Assembly (NCBI GenBank): GCA_002396335.1
Contig: DGXN01000021.1
Coordinates: forward strand, 1 to 64,000
From: Bacteroidales bacterium UBA4231
GTDB lineage: Bacteria > Bacteroidota > Bacteroidia > Bacteroidales > UBA932
Length of the DNA: 64,000 bases
Reading direction: 5' to 3'
Shown here in pieces: positions 25,020 to 33,192 of this stretch (positions are counted from its first letter, which is position 1; each line of letters starts with the position of its first letter). The notes below the pieces were generated by a model that was not told the DNA's origin, did not search any database, and saw only the letters and a program-made list of their open reading frames with translations. Position numbers and translations under genes: made by a program.

Positions 25020-26027
25020 ATGGACAAGAAAACGAAAAATATCCTCAGCTACGTATTCTGGGGCGCTGTAGCCGTCGTGCTCATTTATTTCTGCCTCCGT
25101 GCCGTAGACTGGACCCAGTTCCGCGAAGCCCTGAAAGTGTGCAAGTGGGAATACGTGCTCCTGTCCATGGTGCTGGGTACCCTGGTGTTCTACATTCGCG
25201 GTTCCCGCTGGAAAATGCTTCTGGAGCCCTTCGACCCTTCCACCTCCCGGCTCACCTGTTTCAACGCCTACAACATCTGCATGGCCGTGAATCTGGCACT
25301 CCCTCGCGCGGGCGAAGTCGTACGTCTGGGCTACGTCGTCAAGCATTCCGCCCTCGGGCCCGACGGGAAACGCCTCCTGACATTTGACAAAGCGCTGGGA
25401 ACCCTGCTCATCGAGCGGGTGTGGGACGCGCTGGTCACCATAGGGATGGCGGCCGTACTGGTCGCTGTCAAATGGGACAGTTTCGGCGGCTATCTGATGG
25501 AAAGCCTTTCCGGCATCGGCGGAGCCACCAGCCTTTGGTGGATCCTGGGCGGCGTGGTGGTCCTGGTGGGCGGGCTTATCGGCCTGGCCTACGCGTTCCG
25601 CGAGAAAGGCGGCGTCTGGGGTAAGATCTGGGGATTCCTCGCCGGCATCGGCCATGGCCTGGGCTCTTTCATGCACATGAAACGGGTCTGGCTGTTCTTC
25701 CTGCTGACGGCTGTCATCTGGGTCATTTACTGGCTCATGAGCGCCGCCATCGTCTGGGCGCTGCAGGATATCGAAGCGTTCTCCACGCTCACCCTCACCG
25801 ACGCCTTCTTCCTGATGATCGCCGGTAGCATCTCCTCGGTGGTACCCGTGCCGGGCGGTTTCGGCGCATACCACGGCGTGGTGGCCGGCGCCCTGCTGAG
25901 CATCTGGAACATTCCGGTGGGCATAGGCATGATCCTCGCCACCCTCAACCACGAATCCCAGGTCATTACGCAGGCCTTCTGCGGTCTGGGCTCCTACATT
26001 CACGAGAACTTCTTCCGGAACAAATGA
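25020..26027 (+). CDS. Flippase-like integral membrane protein (LPG synthase TM / UPF0104 family)
   Basis: 335 residues with about eight hydrophobic helices. Family pieces visible: YIRGSRWKMLL in the second loop, CFNAYNICMAVNLALPRAGEVVRLGYV (the conserved N-x-x-L-P-x-R-x-G-E motif), LLIERVWDALV, and SSVVPVPGGFGAYHGVVAGALL near the C-terminus. These proteins share the membrane domain of lysyl-phosphatidylglycerol synthase and are assumed to flip or bind polyprenyl or phospholipid substrates. No catalytic MprF soluble domain is present. Its stop overlaps the aroE start by 4 bp (ATGA). Confidence 0.9.
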   Translation: MDKKTKNILSYVFWGAVAVVLIYFCLRAVDWTQFREALKVCKWEYVLLSMVLGTLVFYIRGSRWKMLLEPFDPSTSRLTCFNAYNICMAVNLALPRAGEVVRLGYVVKHSALGPDGKRLLTFDKALGTLLIERVWDALVTIGMAAVLVAVKWDSFGGYLMESLSGIGGATSLWWILGGVVVLVGGLIGLAYAFREKGGVWGKIWGFLAGIGHGLGSFMHMKRVWLFFLLTAVIWVIYWLMSAAIVWALQDIEAFSTLTLTDAFFLMIAGSISSVVPVPGGFGAYHGVVAGALLSIWNIPVGIGMILATLNHESQVITQAFCGLGSYIHENFFRNK

Positions 26028-26743
26028 GGTTCGGGATTATCGGCCATCCCGTACAGGGATCCATGAGTCCCCGGCTCTTCGGGGCCGCCTACGACGGCCG
26101 CTACCCGTACGACCTGCTGGACTTTGACTCTTTCGCCGACGCCTGGCAGTGCTTCCTTCACGGCTACGACGGCATCAACGTGACGGCGCCTTTCAAGCAG
26201 GACGCTTTCCGGGCCGTGACTTCCCTGGACGACAACGCCCGGCGCTCCGGTGCGGTGAACCTGGTCGTAAAACGCCCCGACGGTGTGCTCGAAGGCCACA
26301 ATACCGACGTGGACGGCGTCCTGTATGCCCTGTCCGGACAGCCGTTTTCCGACGTGCTGGTGGTCGGGGCGGGAGGGGCTGCTCGGGCGGCCGTCGTGGC
26401 TGCTTTGCGGCTGGGCGCCCGGGTCAGCGTCGTCAATCGGACCTTCGCAAAAGCGCAGGAGCTATCGGCCATCGACCCTGCAGTGACAGCCGTGCCGACG
26501 GAAGCGATGCCGGTCCTTCGGCCATCGCTGATCATCTATACGCTGCCGGGGCGGGCTCCGGTTCCCGCGGGGCTGCCGCTTTCCGGCGCCGCCGTCCTGG
26601 AGGCTGAATACAAGGCTCCGGTCCTTGCAGGGCACCCGCGCTACATCAGCGGCCGCCAGTGGCTGCTGGGGCAGGCCGTCGCAGGGTACAGCCTCTTTAC
26701 CGGGGAAATGCCGTCGGCCCAAAAAATGTTGCGCGTCCTTTGA
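26024..26743 (+). CDS. aroE: Shikimate dehydrogenase
   Basis: 239 residues, slightly short for the family. NADPH-dependent reduction of 3-dehydroshikimate in the aromatic amino acid pathway. Motifs: GIIGHPVQGSMSP (substrate Ser), NVTAPFK (catalytic Lys), AVN and NTDVDG (catalytic Asp), and the cofactor loop VVGAGGAARAAV followed by VNRTFAKAQ. The C-terminal helical part is trimmed compared with E. coli AroE. Overlaps the flippase-like gene by 4 bp; aroK lies elsewhere in the window (55113-55610). Confidence 0.93.
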   Translation: MRFGIIGHPVQGSMSPRLFGAAYDGRYPYDLLDFDSFADAWQCFLHGYDGINVTAPFKQDAFRAVTSLDDNARRSGAVNLVVKRPDGVLEGHNTDVDGVLYALSGQPFSDVLVVGAGGAARAAVVAALRLGARVSVVNRTFAKAQELSAIDPAVTAVPTEAMPVLRPSLIIYTLPGRAPVPAGLPLSGAAVLEAEYKAPVLAGHPRYISGRQWLLGQAVAGYSLFTGEMPSAQKMLRVL

Positions 26744-26816
26744 CGGAATTCGCAAAAAATTAGTAAATTGCGGTGCGGTGACAGGATGCCATCGCCCGTT
26801 TTTAATTTATTGACTT

Positions 26817-27485
26817 ATGGCACTGAACAAAGTAATGCTCATCGGTAACGTTGGCAATGATCCCGAAGTACGTTACCTCGAATCCAACCCCCAGAATCCC
26901 GGCGGCAACGTCAAAGTCGCCTCCTTCCGTCTCGCCACTACCGAACGCTACCGCGACCGCAGCGGCGAACTCCGCGAAAACACAGAATGGCACAGCATCG
27001 TCGTCTGGCGCAACAACGCCGACGTCGTGGAAAAATTCGTCCACAAAGGCAGCCAGGTCTACATCGAAGGCAAACTCCGCACCCGCCAGTGGACCGACCA
27101 GACCGGCGCCAAACGCTACACCACCGAAGTCGTAGCCGACAACCTCCAACTTCTCGGAAAACGCCCCGACAGCGAAGGCAACTCCGGTTACCAGGGCGGA
27201 TACGGCCCGGGATACCAGGGCGGCGCCCAGCCTTCCGGCGGTTCCGTTCCTTCTGGCGGTATGGCTCCGGCGGGCGGGTATCAGCCCTCCTCCATGCCCG
27301 CCGGCTTCCAGCCCAGCGGTGCGGCAGGCCCGGCTTCTGTCGGTCCGAACCCTGTTAGTGGTCCGAACCCTGTTAGCGGTGCTGGCCCTGCCGGTGCCCC
27401 CGGCGTCCCCGGTGTCCCCGGTGTCAACCCGGCTTATCAAGGCCCTCTCCCTGCCGCCGAACCCGCCGACGACCTGCCCTTCTGA
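26817..27485 (+). CDS. ssb: Single-stranded DNA-binding protein
   Basis: 222 residues. OB-fold 1-110: NKVMLIGNVGNDPEVRY, FRLATTERYRDRSGE, TEWHSIVVWR, GSQVYIEGKLRTRQWTD. Then a long Gly/Pro/Ser linker with short internal repeats (GPNPVSG twice, PGVPGV), and the acidic protein-interaction tip ADDLPF at the very end. The linker is longer than in E. coli SSB, which is usual in Bacteroidetes. Single gene; a large inverted repeat follows. Confidence 0.97.
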   Translation: MALNKVMLIGNVGNDPEVRYLESNPQNPGGNVKVASFRLATTERYRDRSGELRENTEWHSIVVWRNNADVVEKFVHKGSQVYIEGKLRTRQWTDQTGAKRYTTEVVADNLQLLGKRPDSEGNSGYQGGYGPGYQGGAQPSGGSVPSGGMAPAGGYQPSSMPAGFQPSGAAGPASVGPNPVSGPNPVSGAGPAGAPGVPGVPGVNPAYQGPLPAAEPADDLPF

Positions 27486-27516
27486 TCCGGCACTGGCATT
27501 TTTGTTTTGCAAACCT

Positions 27517-27623
27517 AAGGGGACGACTAAAAAGATTCTTCACTTCGTTCAGAATGACAGTCTCATGTCATTCTGAGGCATGTGAACCTGCCGAAGAACC
27601 TACTTTTTAGTCGGCCCCTTTTT
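27517..27623. repeat. 107-bp long inverted repeat after ssb, probable terminator
   Basis: AAGGGGACGACTAAAAAG at 27517-27534 pairs with CTTTTTAGTCGGCCCCTT at 27603-27620. Inside, TCAGAATGACA pairs with TGTCATTCTGA, and GATTCTTC faces GAAGAA. It is followed by a T-run, so it can terminate ssb. The inner motif (GATTCTTC...TTCAGAATGAC) resembles a palindromic repeat I recall from many unrelated bacteria. Confidence 0.7.
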
Positions 27624-27667
27624 GCTGCCCTGAATATATGCATACGGCCTAATCGCTGCTCGCGAGT

Positions 27668-27921
27668 GGCGCAGGTGTGGCTATATATGGCGCAGGTGTG
27701 GCTTCAAATGGCGCAGGTGCGATTTTGAAGAGGGGACCTGCGCCACAGGAGCGCGTAGAACGATGTTTTGCGGCGCAGGTATGGGTCATATAATCGCACC
27801 TGCACCAAAAAACCTAAGGCCTGCACCAAAAAACCCGAGGCCTGCGCCAAACGGGCTGGCACCTGCACCAAAAAGGCCGGGACCTGCGCCAAAAACGTAA
27901 CACCTGCACCAAAAAGGAAAG
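27668..27921. repeat. Array of 21-bp-period CACCTGCRCC repeats
   Basis: GGCGCAGG starts at 27668, 27689, 27710 and 27772; the inverse CCTGCRCC starts at 27737, 27799, 27820, 27841, 27862, 27883 and 27903. Steps are exactly 21 bp, except for the last (20) and the gaps where orientation changes (27, 35 and 27 bp). The CCTGCRCC units are followed by an A-run. The array ends 15 bp before the fucosidase -33 box. No protein of known type is encoded in this spacer. Confidence 0.85.
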
Positions 27922-27935
27922 AGACGGAGAACGAT

Positions 27936-27966
27936 TTTGGGATTTGGGGCTTAATTTGTATCTTTG
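27936..27966 (+). promoter_or_regulatory. Bacteroidetes-type promoter of the fucosidase gene
   Basis: TTTG at 27936-27939, 19-bp spacer, TATCTTTG at 27959-27966; start codon 17 bp downstream. A full consensus match. Confidence 0.75.
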
Positions 27967-27983
27967 GGCATTAACAGACAGAT

Positions 27984-29339
27984 ATGAAACGCATTCTCAC
28001 AATCGTGGCCCTGGCGTGCATGGTGGCATCGTGCGGCCGGAACCAAACTTCGGAAGGGGAGACTCCGCAGCAGAAGGCGGAGCGGATGGAATGGTTCTCG
28101 CAGGCCAAACTGGGCATTTTCATCCACTGGGGCATCTATTCCCGCGGCGACTGGTCCGAAAGCTGGAGCTTCCACAACCAGGTGGTGAGCATGGAGGATT
28201 ACTTCGCCCAGGAGGCCGACTTTACCGCATCGGCCTACGACCCGGCCGAGTGGGTGCGGCTGATCCGCGAAAGCGGGGCCAGGTACACGGTCATCACTTC
28301 CAAGCACCACGACGGCTTTGCGCTCTGGGACACGAAGGCGGGGGATGTGAGTTCCGTCAAGAGCTCGGCCGCCGCGCGGGATGTCCTGACTCCTTTCGTG
28401 GAGGAGGTCCGCCGGCAGGGAGGCCTTAAGCTGGGACTTTACTACTCCCTTATCGACTGGCCCCGGGAAGACTATCCCAATGTGTTCCGCGCCGGTCCGG
28501 CCCGCTACGACATCCACAAGGAGCCGGAGCGCTGGCAGCATTTCCTTACCTTCAATTCGGCCCAGCTGAAGGAACTGCAGGAGCAGTACAATCCGGACCT
28601 CTTCTGGTTCGACGGCGACTGGGAGTTTTCCTCCGAGGAATGGGACGCTCCCGGAATCGTCCGGATGCTTCGGGAGCATAATCCCGCAGTCATCGTGAAT
28701 TCCCGTATCCAGGGGAACGGGGACTACGACACTCCCGAATTGGGAGTCCCCGTCACCCGGCCGGCGAGCCAGTGGTGGGAAACCTGCATGACCATCAACG
28801 ACTCCTGGGGCTTCCGCAAGAAAGACACGGATTTCAAGAGCCCCGACACTGTCATCCGTATGCTGGTGGACTGCATCGGCATGGGCGGCAACCTGCTGCT
28901 GGACATCGGCCCCCGGGCCGACGGTACCATCCCCGAAGAAGAGGTGGCCATCCTCAAGGAACTGGGCCGATGGACCTCCAAGCACCAGGAGGCCGTCTAC
29001 AACACCCGGGCGGGCATCCCCGCCGGCCATGTGCAGGCCTACACATCCCTGAATCCCGCCGGTGACATCCTCTACCTGTATCTTCCCTATGCACCCAACG
29101 CGTCGGTGGAAGTCAAGGGCCTCAAGTCCCGCATCCGCCGCATCCGCGTAGTAGGGTCCGACCGGGAACTCTCCTGGAAACTGTACAACGACATCGACTG
29201 GAGCGAGATTCCCGGCGTCCTGTACATCGACGTCCCGGCCGACGTCCTGGATCCGCGCATGACCGTATTGGCCGTGGAACTGGAAAGTCCCTGCACCCTC
29301 TACGAGGGCTCGGGTCAGGTAATCAGCTTCAACGAATGA
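27984..29339 (+). CDS. Alpha-L-fucosidase lipoprotein (GH29)
   Basis: 451 residues with lipobox VASC (Cys about 16). Retaining GH29 fold: WFSQAKLGIFIHWGIYSRGDWSE in the first strands, KHHDGFALW, GLYYSLIDW, and FWFDGDW carrying the nucleophile Asp 210. RPASQWWETCMTINDSWGF and GGNLLLDIGPRADGTI are further family blocks. Releases terminal fucose from host mucin, milk or plant glycans at the cell surface. Own promoter and an unusual repeat array upstream. Its 3' end overlaps the convergent methyltransferase gene by 11 bp. Confidence 0.95.
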   Translation: MKRILTIVALACMVASCGRNQTSEGETPQQKAERMEWFSQAKLGIFIHWGIYSRGDWSESWSFHNQVVSMEDYFAQEADFTASAYDPAEWVRLIRESGARYTVITSKHHDGFALWDTKAGDVSSVKSSAAARDVLTPFVEEVRRQGGLKLGLYYSLIDWPREDYPNVFRAGPARYDIHKEPERWQHFLTFNSAQLKELQEQYNPDLFWFDGDWEFSSEEWDAPGIVRMLREHNPAVIVNSRIQGNGDYDTPELGVPVTRPASQWWETCMTINDSWGFRKKDTDFKSPDTVIRMLVDCIGMGGNLLLDIGPRADGTIPEEEVAILKELGRWTSKHQEAVYNTRAGIPAGHVQAYTSLNPAGDILYLYLPYAPNASVEVKGLKSRIRRIRVVGSDRELSWKLYNDIDWSEIPGVLYIDVPADVLDPRMTVLAVELESPCTLYEGSGQVISFNE

Positions 29340-30186
29340 GTTTTCCCTGCCGCTGACGGACGGCTTCGTACAGGAGGATGGCGGCGCTGACGGAGACATT
29401 CAGGCTGTCCAGCTGCCCCAGCATGGGAATGCGGATATGGGCCGACGCCGCCCGCCGCCAGAGGTCGCTGAGTCCGGTGGACTCTGTTCCCATCACCAGG
29501 GCGGTGCCCCGTTCCATGTCTGCGTCGTAATAGAGGGATGAATCTTGCAGCTGGGCTGTAAGGATCTGAATGTCACGCTTTTTCAGGAAATCGATAGCCG
29601 CTTCCGAGGAACAGGCCACCGTGGGAACGGTGAACACTGCGCCGATGGAAGCCCGGATGAGGTTGGGGTTATACAGGTCCGTGAGCGGGTCGCAGATGAG
29701 GACGGCGTCGGCACCGGCGGCGTCGGCACTGCGGAGAACGGCTCCCAGATTGCCCGGCTTTTCCACGGATTCCAGCACCATGATGAGCGGATTGCGGGGA
29801 AGTGCCAAATCTTCCAGCGACAGGGCTTTGTACTCCACTTCTGCAATGATGCCCTCCGTGCTCTCCCGGTATGCCGCTTTCCGGTACAGCTGTTCCGGAA
29901 TTTCGATGACCATGGGTGTGTTATCTTCAGGGACAGAGGTTTTCCCAGGAGCAGATTTTAGGGCCGATGCTTCTGGAAAAACCTCTGTCCCTGCAGGAAG
30001 GATGTCAGGGCATACGAACAGGGTGCGGACGGTGTAGCCGGATTCCAGGCAGTGCCTCAGTTCCCGCAGTCCTTCCACCACAAACAGGCCCTGCTCCCGC
30101 CGTGCTTTGGACTTTTCCTGAAGCAGCAGCAGGTTCTTGATTTTGGGATTCTGGGCCGATGTGACCGTCTCTGTTTTCATAGCCAT
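29329..30186 (-). CDS. SpoU/TrmH-family RNA 2'-O-methyltransferase
   Basis: 285 residues. N-terminal substrate-binding domain (SAQNPKIKNLLLL, LFVVEGLRELRHCL), then the SPOUT methyltransferase with its three motifs: EKPGNLGAVLRSADAAG, VMGTESTGLS and IPMLGQLDSLNVSVSAAILLYE. Modifies ribose in rRNA or tRNA using S-adenosylmethionine; which site cannot be told from sequence. An unusual Pro/Ser/Glu-rich loop (residues about 62-88) separates the two domains. Convergent with the fucosidase gene, overlapping it by 11 bp. Confidence 0.93.
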   Translation of the reverse strand: MAMKTETVTSAQNPKIKNLLLLQEKSKARREQGLFVVEGLRELRHCLESGYTVRTLFVCPDILPAGTEVFPEASALKSAPGKTSVPEDNTPMVIEIPEQLYRKAAYRESTEGIIAEVEYKALSLEDLALPRNPLIMVLESVEKPGNLGAVLRSADAAGADAVLICDPLTDLYNPNLIRASIGAVFTVPTVACSSEAAIDFLKKRDIQILTAQLQDSSLYYDADMERGTALVMGTESTGLSDLWRRAASAHIRIPMLGQLDSLNVSVSAAILLYEAVRQRQGKLIR

Positions 30187-30207
30187 GGCGTTTTTTCAAT
30201 CGTAACG

Positions 30208-30215
30208 CAAAAATA
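30208..30215 (-). promoter_or_regulatory. -7 box of the SpoU methyltransferase gene
   Basis: TATTTTTG on the minus strand, 21 bp before ATG 30186. Confidence 0.45.
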
Positions 30216-30229
30216 CACATTGTTTTTTG

Positions 30230-30237
30230 TATCTTTG
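30230..30237 (+). promoter_or_regulatory. -7 box of lysS
   Basis: TATCTTTG, 25 bp before the lysS ATG at 30263. Confidence 0.55.
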
Positions 30238-30262
30238 CATTTTCGTGAAAAAAGTTTGAATT

Positions 30263-31777
30263 ATGGCATATTATCAGCTGAATGAGCAGGAACTCGGAAG
30301 AAGAGAATCCCTTGGAAAACTTCGTGAACTGGGCATCAATCCCTATCCCGCGCCCTTATATCCCGTGAACACCACCACCGTGGAGATTGCCGCCGGCTTC
30401 AAACCGGAGGAAGGCAATTTCCAGGACGTCTGCATCGCCGGCCGCATCATGAGCCGCCGCATCATGGGCGCCGCATCTTTCATGGAACTCCAGGACAGCG
30501 CCGGCCGCATTCAGGTATATGTCAAACGGGACGAGATCTGCCCCTCCGAGGACAAGACCCTCTACAACACGGTGTTCAAGAAACTCCTGGACATCGGCGA
30601 CATTGTGGGCATCAAGGGCTTTGCCTTCTTCACTCAGACCGGCCAGCTCTCCGTCCACGCCAGGGAACTCACGGTCCTGAGCAAGTCCCTCCGCGTACTC
30701 CCCATCGTGAAGACCGATGCCGACGGCACCGTCCACGACAGCTTCGAAGACCCCGAACTGCGCTACCGTCAGCGTTATGTGGACCTGGTGGTGAACCCGC
30801 AGGTGAAGGAGACTTTCGTCAAGCGCACACTTATCATCAACACCATGCGCGAGTGCTTTAACGCAGAGGGCTGCCTGGAGGTGGAAACGCCCATCCTTCA
30901 GCCTATTCCGGGCGGCGCTACGGCCCGTCCCTTCGTCACGCACCACAATGCCCTGGACGTGGACATGTACATGCGTATCGCCAATGAGCTGTACCTGAAG
31001 CGCCTCATCGTGGGCGGCTTCTCCGGCGTGTACGAGTTCGCCAAGAACTTCCGCAACGAGGGAATGGACAAGACCCACAATCCGGAATTCACCTGCGTGG
31101 AGATGTACATCGCCTACAAGGACTACATCTGGATGATGGAATTCACCGAGAAGATGCTCCAGAAAGTGGCCGAAGCTACCGGCGGGGTCACCAAGACCAT
31201 CGGCGGGAACGATATTTCCTTTGCCGGTCCTTTCCGCCGCCTCCGCATCCTGGATGCCATTCAGGAGTACGCCGGCGTGGATGTGAAAGGCATGGACGAG
31301 GCCCAGCTCCGGGAAGTGTGCAAAAAGCTGAATGTGGAAGTGAGCCCGGAAATGGGTGTCGGGAAACTCATCGACGCCATCGTGGGCGAATATGTGGAGA
31401 AGAACCTGGTACAGCCCACCTTCCTGATTGACTACCCCGTGGAAATGTCCCCGCTCACCAAGCGCTGCCGCTACGACGACACCCTCACCGAGCGTTTCGA
31501 ACTCTTTGTCAACGGCAAGGAACTGGCCAACGCCTACTCCGAACTCAATGACCCTGTGGACCAGCTGGACCGCTTCGAGGAGCAGGCTGCCCTCAAGTCC
31601 AAAGGCGACGACGAGGCCATGTACGTGGACTACGACTTCGTCCGCGCCCTGGAATACGGCATGCCGCCCACCAGCGGTATCGGTATCGGCATTGACCGGC
31701 TCACCATGTTCATGACTGGTGCCGAAAGCATCCAGGACGTGCTGTTCTTCCCCATGATGCGCCCGGAAAAGTTCTGA
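30263..31777 (+). CDS. lysS: Lysyl-tRNA synthetase, class II
   Basis: 504 residues. N-terminal OB-fold anticodon domain ([19 protein letters not shown]), then the class II core: motif 1 around [21 protein letters not shown], motif 2 [18 protein letters not shown], motif 3 [12 protein letters not shown]. Ends RPEKF, as bacterial LysRS commonly do. Length is typical. Monocistronic or leading the small unknown gene 42 bp downstream. Confidence 0.98.
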   Translation: MAYYQLNEQELGRRESLGKLRELGINPYPAPLYPVNTTTVEIAAGFKPEEGNFQDVCIAGRIMSRRIMGAASFMELQDSAGRIQVYVKRDEICPSEDKTLYNTVFKKLLDIGDIVGIKGFAFFTQTGQLSVHARELTVLSKSLRVLPIVKTDADGTVHDSFEDPELRYRQRYVDLVVNPQVKETFVKRTLIINTMRECFNAEGCLEVETPILQPIPGGATARPFVTHHNALDVDMYMRIANELYLKRLIVGGFSGVYEFAKNFRNEGMDKTHNPEFTCVEMYIAYKDYIWMMEFTEKMLQKVAEATGGVTKTIGGNDISFAGPFRRLRILDAIQEYAGVDVKGMDEAQLREVCKKLNVEVSPEMGVGKLIDAIVGEYVEKNLVQPTFLIDYPVEMSPLTKRCRYDDTLTERFELFVNGKELANAYSELNDPVDQLDRFEEQAALKSKGDDEAMYVDYDFVRALEYGMPPTSGIGIGIDRLTMFMTGAESIQDVLFFPMMRPEKF

Positions 31778-31819
31778 GGAACGGATCATACTGGCGTTAG
31801 GACGACGGCCCGTAAAGAG

Positions 31820-32353
31820 ATGTCGGAGAATTCAACCATAGAAAAGTACCGTGAGGATTTGACAGCGTATCTGCTGGCTTCATGCACCGATGCCGGTCTT
31901 CTGAAAGGGACGCTGCTGTCCTCTCCGGATATAGATGAAGCCTGGCTGCGCTATGCCCCGTCTTTCTACGGGGATGCGGTCCGCAACTTCAATGCCTACC
32001 CTGAGTTCTGCCTTGGCTGCGCCGGGTATCTCGGGATGGCCGTGGCCTTCCTTTGGGACAGGGACTGGGCAAGGTATATGGACTGTCCTTATGCTTTCTT
32101 TCAAGGGGAACGCGGTTTTGACGACATGGACGATCACATCACCGATACCATCCTGAAAGACCGTCGGCACAGTGTTCCGGCCATGCAGTCCTGTGCCGCC
32201 AATGCCTATCATTTCCTCATGCGGGAAAGTCCGGAACCGGGTACGGCGGAGGCATACAGGCTCTTCCTCGTGACGGTGGAGACGCTGTTCAAGGTCGGCG
32301 CGGCCATCGAGCTCTGCCGCCTGGGCTACAAGTTTGAAAAGGTGACAGTCTAG
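31820..32353 (+). CDS. Conserved-looking protein of unknown function
   Basis: 177 residues, soluble, alpha-helical in appearance. Rich in aromatic residues and Cys: FYGDAVRNFNAYPEFCLGCAGYLGMAVAFLWDRDW, then YMDCPYAFFQGERGFDDMDDHI and a helical C-terminus (AYRLFLVTVETLFKVGAAIELCRLGYKFEKV). No catalytic motif I can name and no signal peptide. I recall similar hypothetical proteins in Bacteroidales. It starts 42 bp after lysS in the same direction, so it may be co-transcribed. Confidence 0.75.
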   Translation: MSENSTIEKYREDLTAYLLASCTDAGLLKGTLLSSPDIDEAWLRYAPSFYGDAVRNFNAYPEFCLGCAGYLGMAVAFLWDRDWARYMDCPYAFFQGERGFDDMDDHITDTILKDRRHSVPAMQSCAANAYHFLMRESPEPGTAEAYRLFLVTVETLFKVGAAIELCRLGYKFEKVTV

Positions 32354-32381
32354 CCATGTCGTTCATGGTCGGGGACCTGAC

Positions 32382-32570
32382 AAAAAAAACCTCCCCGGAG
32401 CGGGGAGGTTGCTCTGGCAGTCGGCACGGCGGTAGTGCAGTTTGAATGGTAAACGATGCGTCTGTGAAGGGTGCTGAACCTGACGATACTGTTTGTGAAG
32501 GGTTCCGCTTCACGTGACCGAGTCGCGGCTTGACCTCCTGCCGCGGAGGTGTGCCCGCCCTGCCGGAGCT
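32382..32570 (-). ncRNA. Candidate structured RNA with terminator, 3' of the DIP1984-family gene
   Basis: On the minus strand a closing stem pairs GCTCCGGCAGGGCGGGCAC (32569-32551) with GTGCCGACTGCCAGAGC (32427-32411). Inside are hairpins ACCTCC/GGAGGT (about 32549-32532) and GTGAAG/CTTCAC (32513-32495). It ends in a textbook terminator, AACCTCCCCG/CGGGGAGGTT (32410-32388) plus eight T. No coding frame fits. About 190 nt. It could be an independent small RNA or a structured 3'UTR; it does not show the SRP or tmRNA signatures I know. Confidence 0.5.
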
Positions 32571-33021
32571 ATTTCAAGTCAGTGGACCAGTTGGCCTGCT
32601 GGAGTTTCACGTCCAGTTCCCGGAGCTGTTTTGACAGGTCGTCAATCTGCTTCTGCAGTTTCGCCACATCGATTGTCCGGACAAACTTGATCTCATTGCG
32701 GGAGAAGCGGTCACTGCGGACATTGGCATTTTCCAGCACTTCGCGAAGCGTGGAAATTTTCAGTGAAAGGGTATCCTTCTCGGCAATGATATCGGTCAGG
32801 CTGCGGCCTTCGACGACGGTTTCCAGATTGGTCCTGTTAATGCGGAAAACCGTCTCTTTCAGTTGATGGATCGCGTCATCCAGTTCGGCGAACAGATCCT
32901 GGGGGTCTTCGGCCGGAGAATCTCCTTCCTGGACCTTGACGTTATTGTTCAGGCGCTCTTTAAGCTGGGCGATCCGTTTCTGGAGGTCGGCCCGCTGGTT
33001 CAATGCTTCTGCTAGTTTCAT
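32569..33021 (-). CDS. DIP1984-family protein
   Basis: 150 residues, strongly helical and charged, probably coiled-coil. The sequence MKLAEALNQRADLQKRIAQL, RINRTNLETVVEGRSLTDIIAEKD, RSEIKF-like RNEIKFVRTIDVA and the end ELDVKLQQANWSTDLK match the DIP1984 family (septicolysin-like), a small cytoplasmic protein of unknown role found across bacteria. It has its own -7 box upstream and is followed directly by the structured element at 32382-32570. Divergent from the GH13 gene across the twin inverted repeats. Confidence 0.88.
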   Translation of the reverse strand: MKLAEALNQRADLQKRIAQLKERLNNNVKVQEGDSPAEDPQDLFAELDDAIHQLKETVFRINRTNLETVVEGRSLTDIIAEKDTLSLKISTLREVLENANVRSDRFSRNEIKFVRTIDVAKLQKQIDDLSKQLRELDVKLQQANWSTDLK

Positions 33022-33040
33022 ATCAGTTCCCTTTGTACTG

Positions 33041-33048
33041 CAAAGTTA
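33041..33048 (-). promoter_or_regulatory. -7 box of the DIP1984-family gene
   Basis: TAACTTTG on the minus strand, 19 bp before ATG 33021. Confidence 0.55.
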
Positions 33049-33057
33049 ACAAAAAAC

Positions 33058-33092
33058 GCGGTAAGCGATACAAGACGTGTCTCGTTTACCGC
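33058..33092. promoter_or_regulatory. Operator-like inverted repeat, site 1
   Basis: GCGGTAAGC (33058-33066), 17-bp spacer, GTTTACCGC (33084-33092); one arm mismatch. Total 35 bp, the same geometry as site 2. Confidence 0.6.
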
Positions 33093-33109
33093 AAAAACAC
33101 CCCCTTTTC

Positions 33110-33144
33110 GCGGTAAGCAGGACAAATATATGCACGCTTACCGC
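33110..33144. promoter_or_regulatory. Operator-like inverted repeat, site 2
   Basis: GCGGTAAGC (33110-33118), 17-bp spacer, GCTTACCGC (33136-33144), perfect arms. It starts 52 bp from site 1 (about five helical turns) and lies 48 bp before the GH13 start, in the right place to control the GH13-GH97 operon. Confidence 0.6.
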
Positions 33145-33176
33145 AGGTAAGGATTGTTTTTTCCTGGAAAAATGTG

Positions 33177-33184
33177 TAATATTG
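33177..33184 (+). promoter_or_regulatory. Weak -7-like box before the GH13 gene
   Basis: TAATATTG, one mismatch to TANNTTTG, 8 bp before ATG 33193. Weak match, as expected if an activator is needed. Confidence 0.3.
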
Positions 33185-33192
33185 TAGATGTT

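Noticed and set aside
27668..27921. Possible CRISPR array
   Set aside because: The repeated core is only 8-10 bp, the period is 21 bp, units occur in both orientations and there are no 30-bp spacers or cas genes.
27704..27974. Short frames with heptapeptide repeats on both strands of the 21-bp array
   Set aside because: A 21-bp DNA repeat automatically gives seven-residue repeats in any open frame; no ribosome binding site or sensible protein. The fucosidase promoter overlaps the plus-strand frame.
32289..32513. A 74-codon minus-strand frame in the lysS-DIP1984 spacer
   Set aside because: It overlaps the strong terminator and the paired stems of the candidate RNA, and its translation has no protein character.
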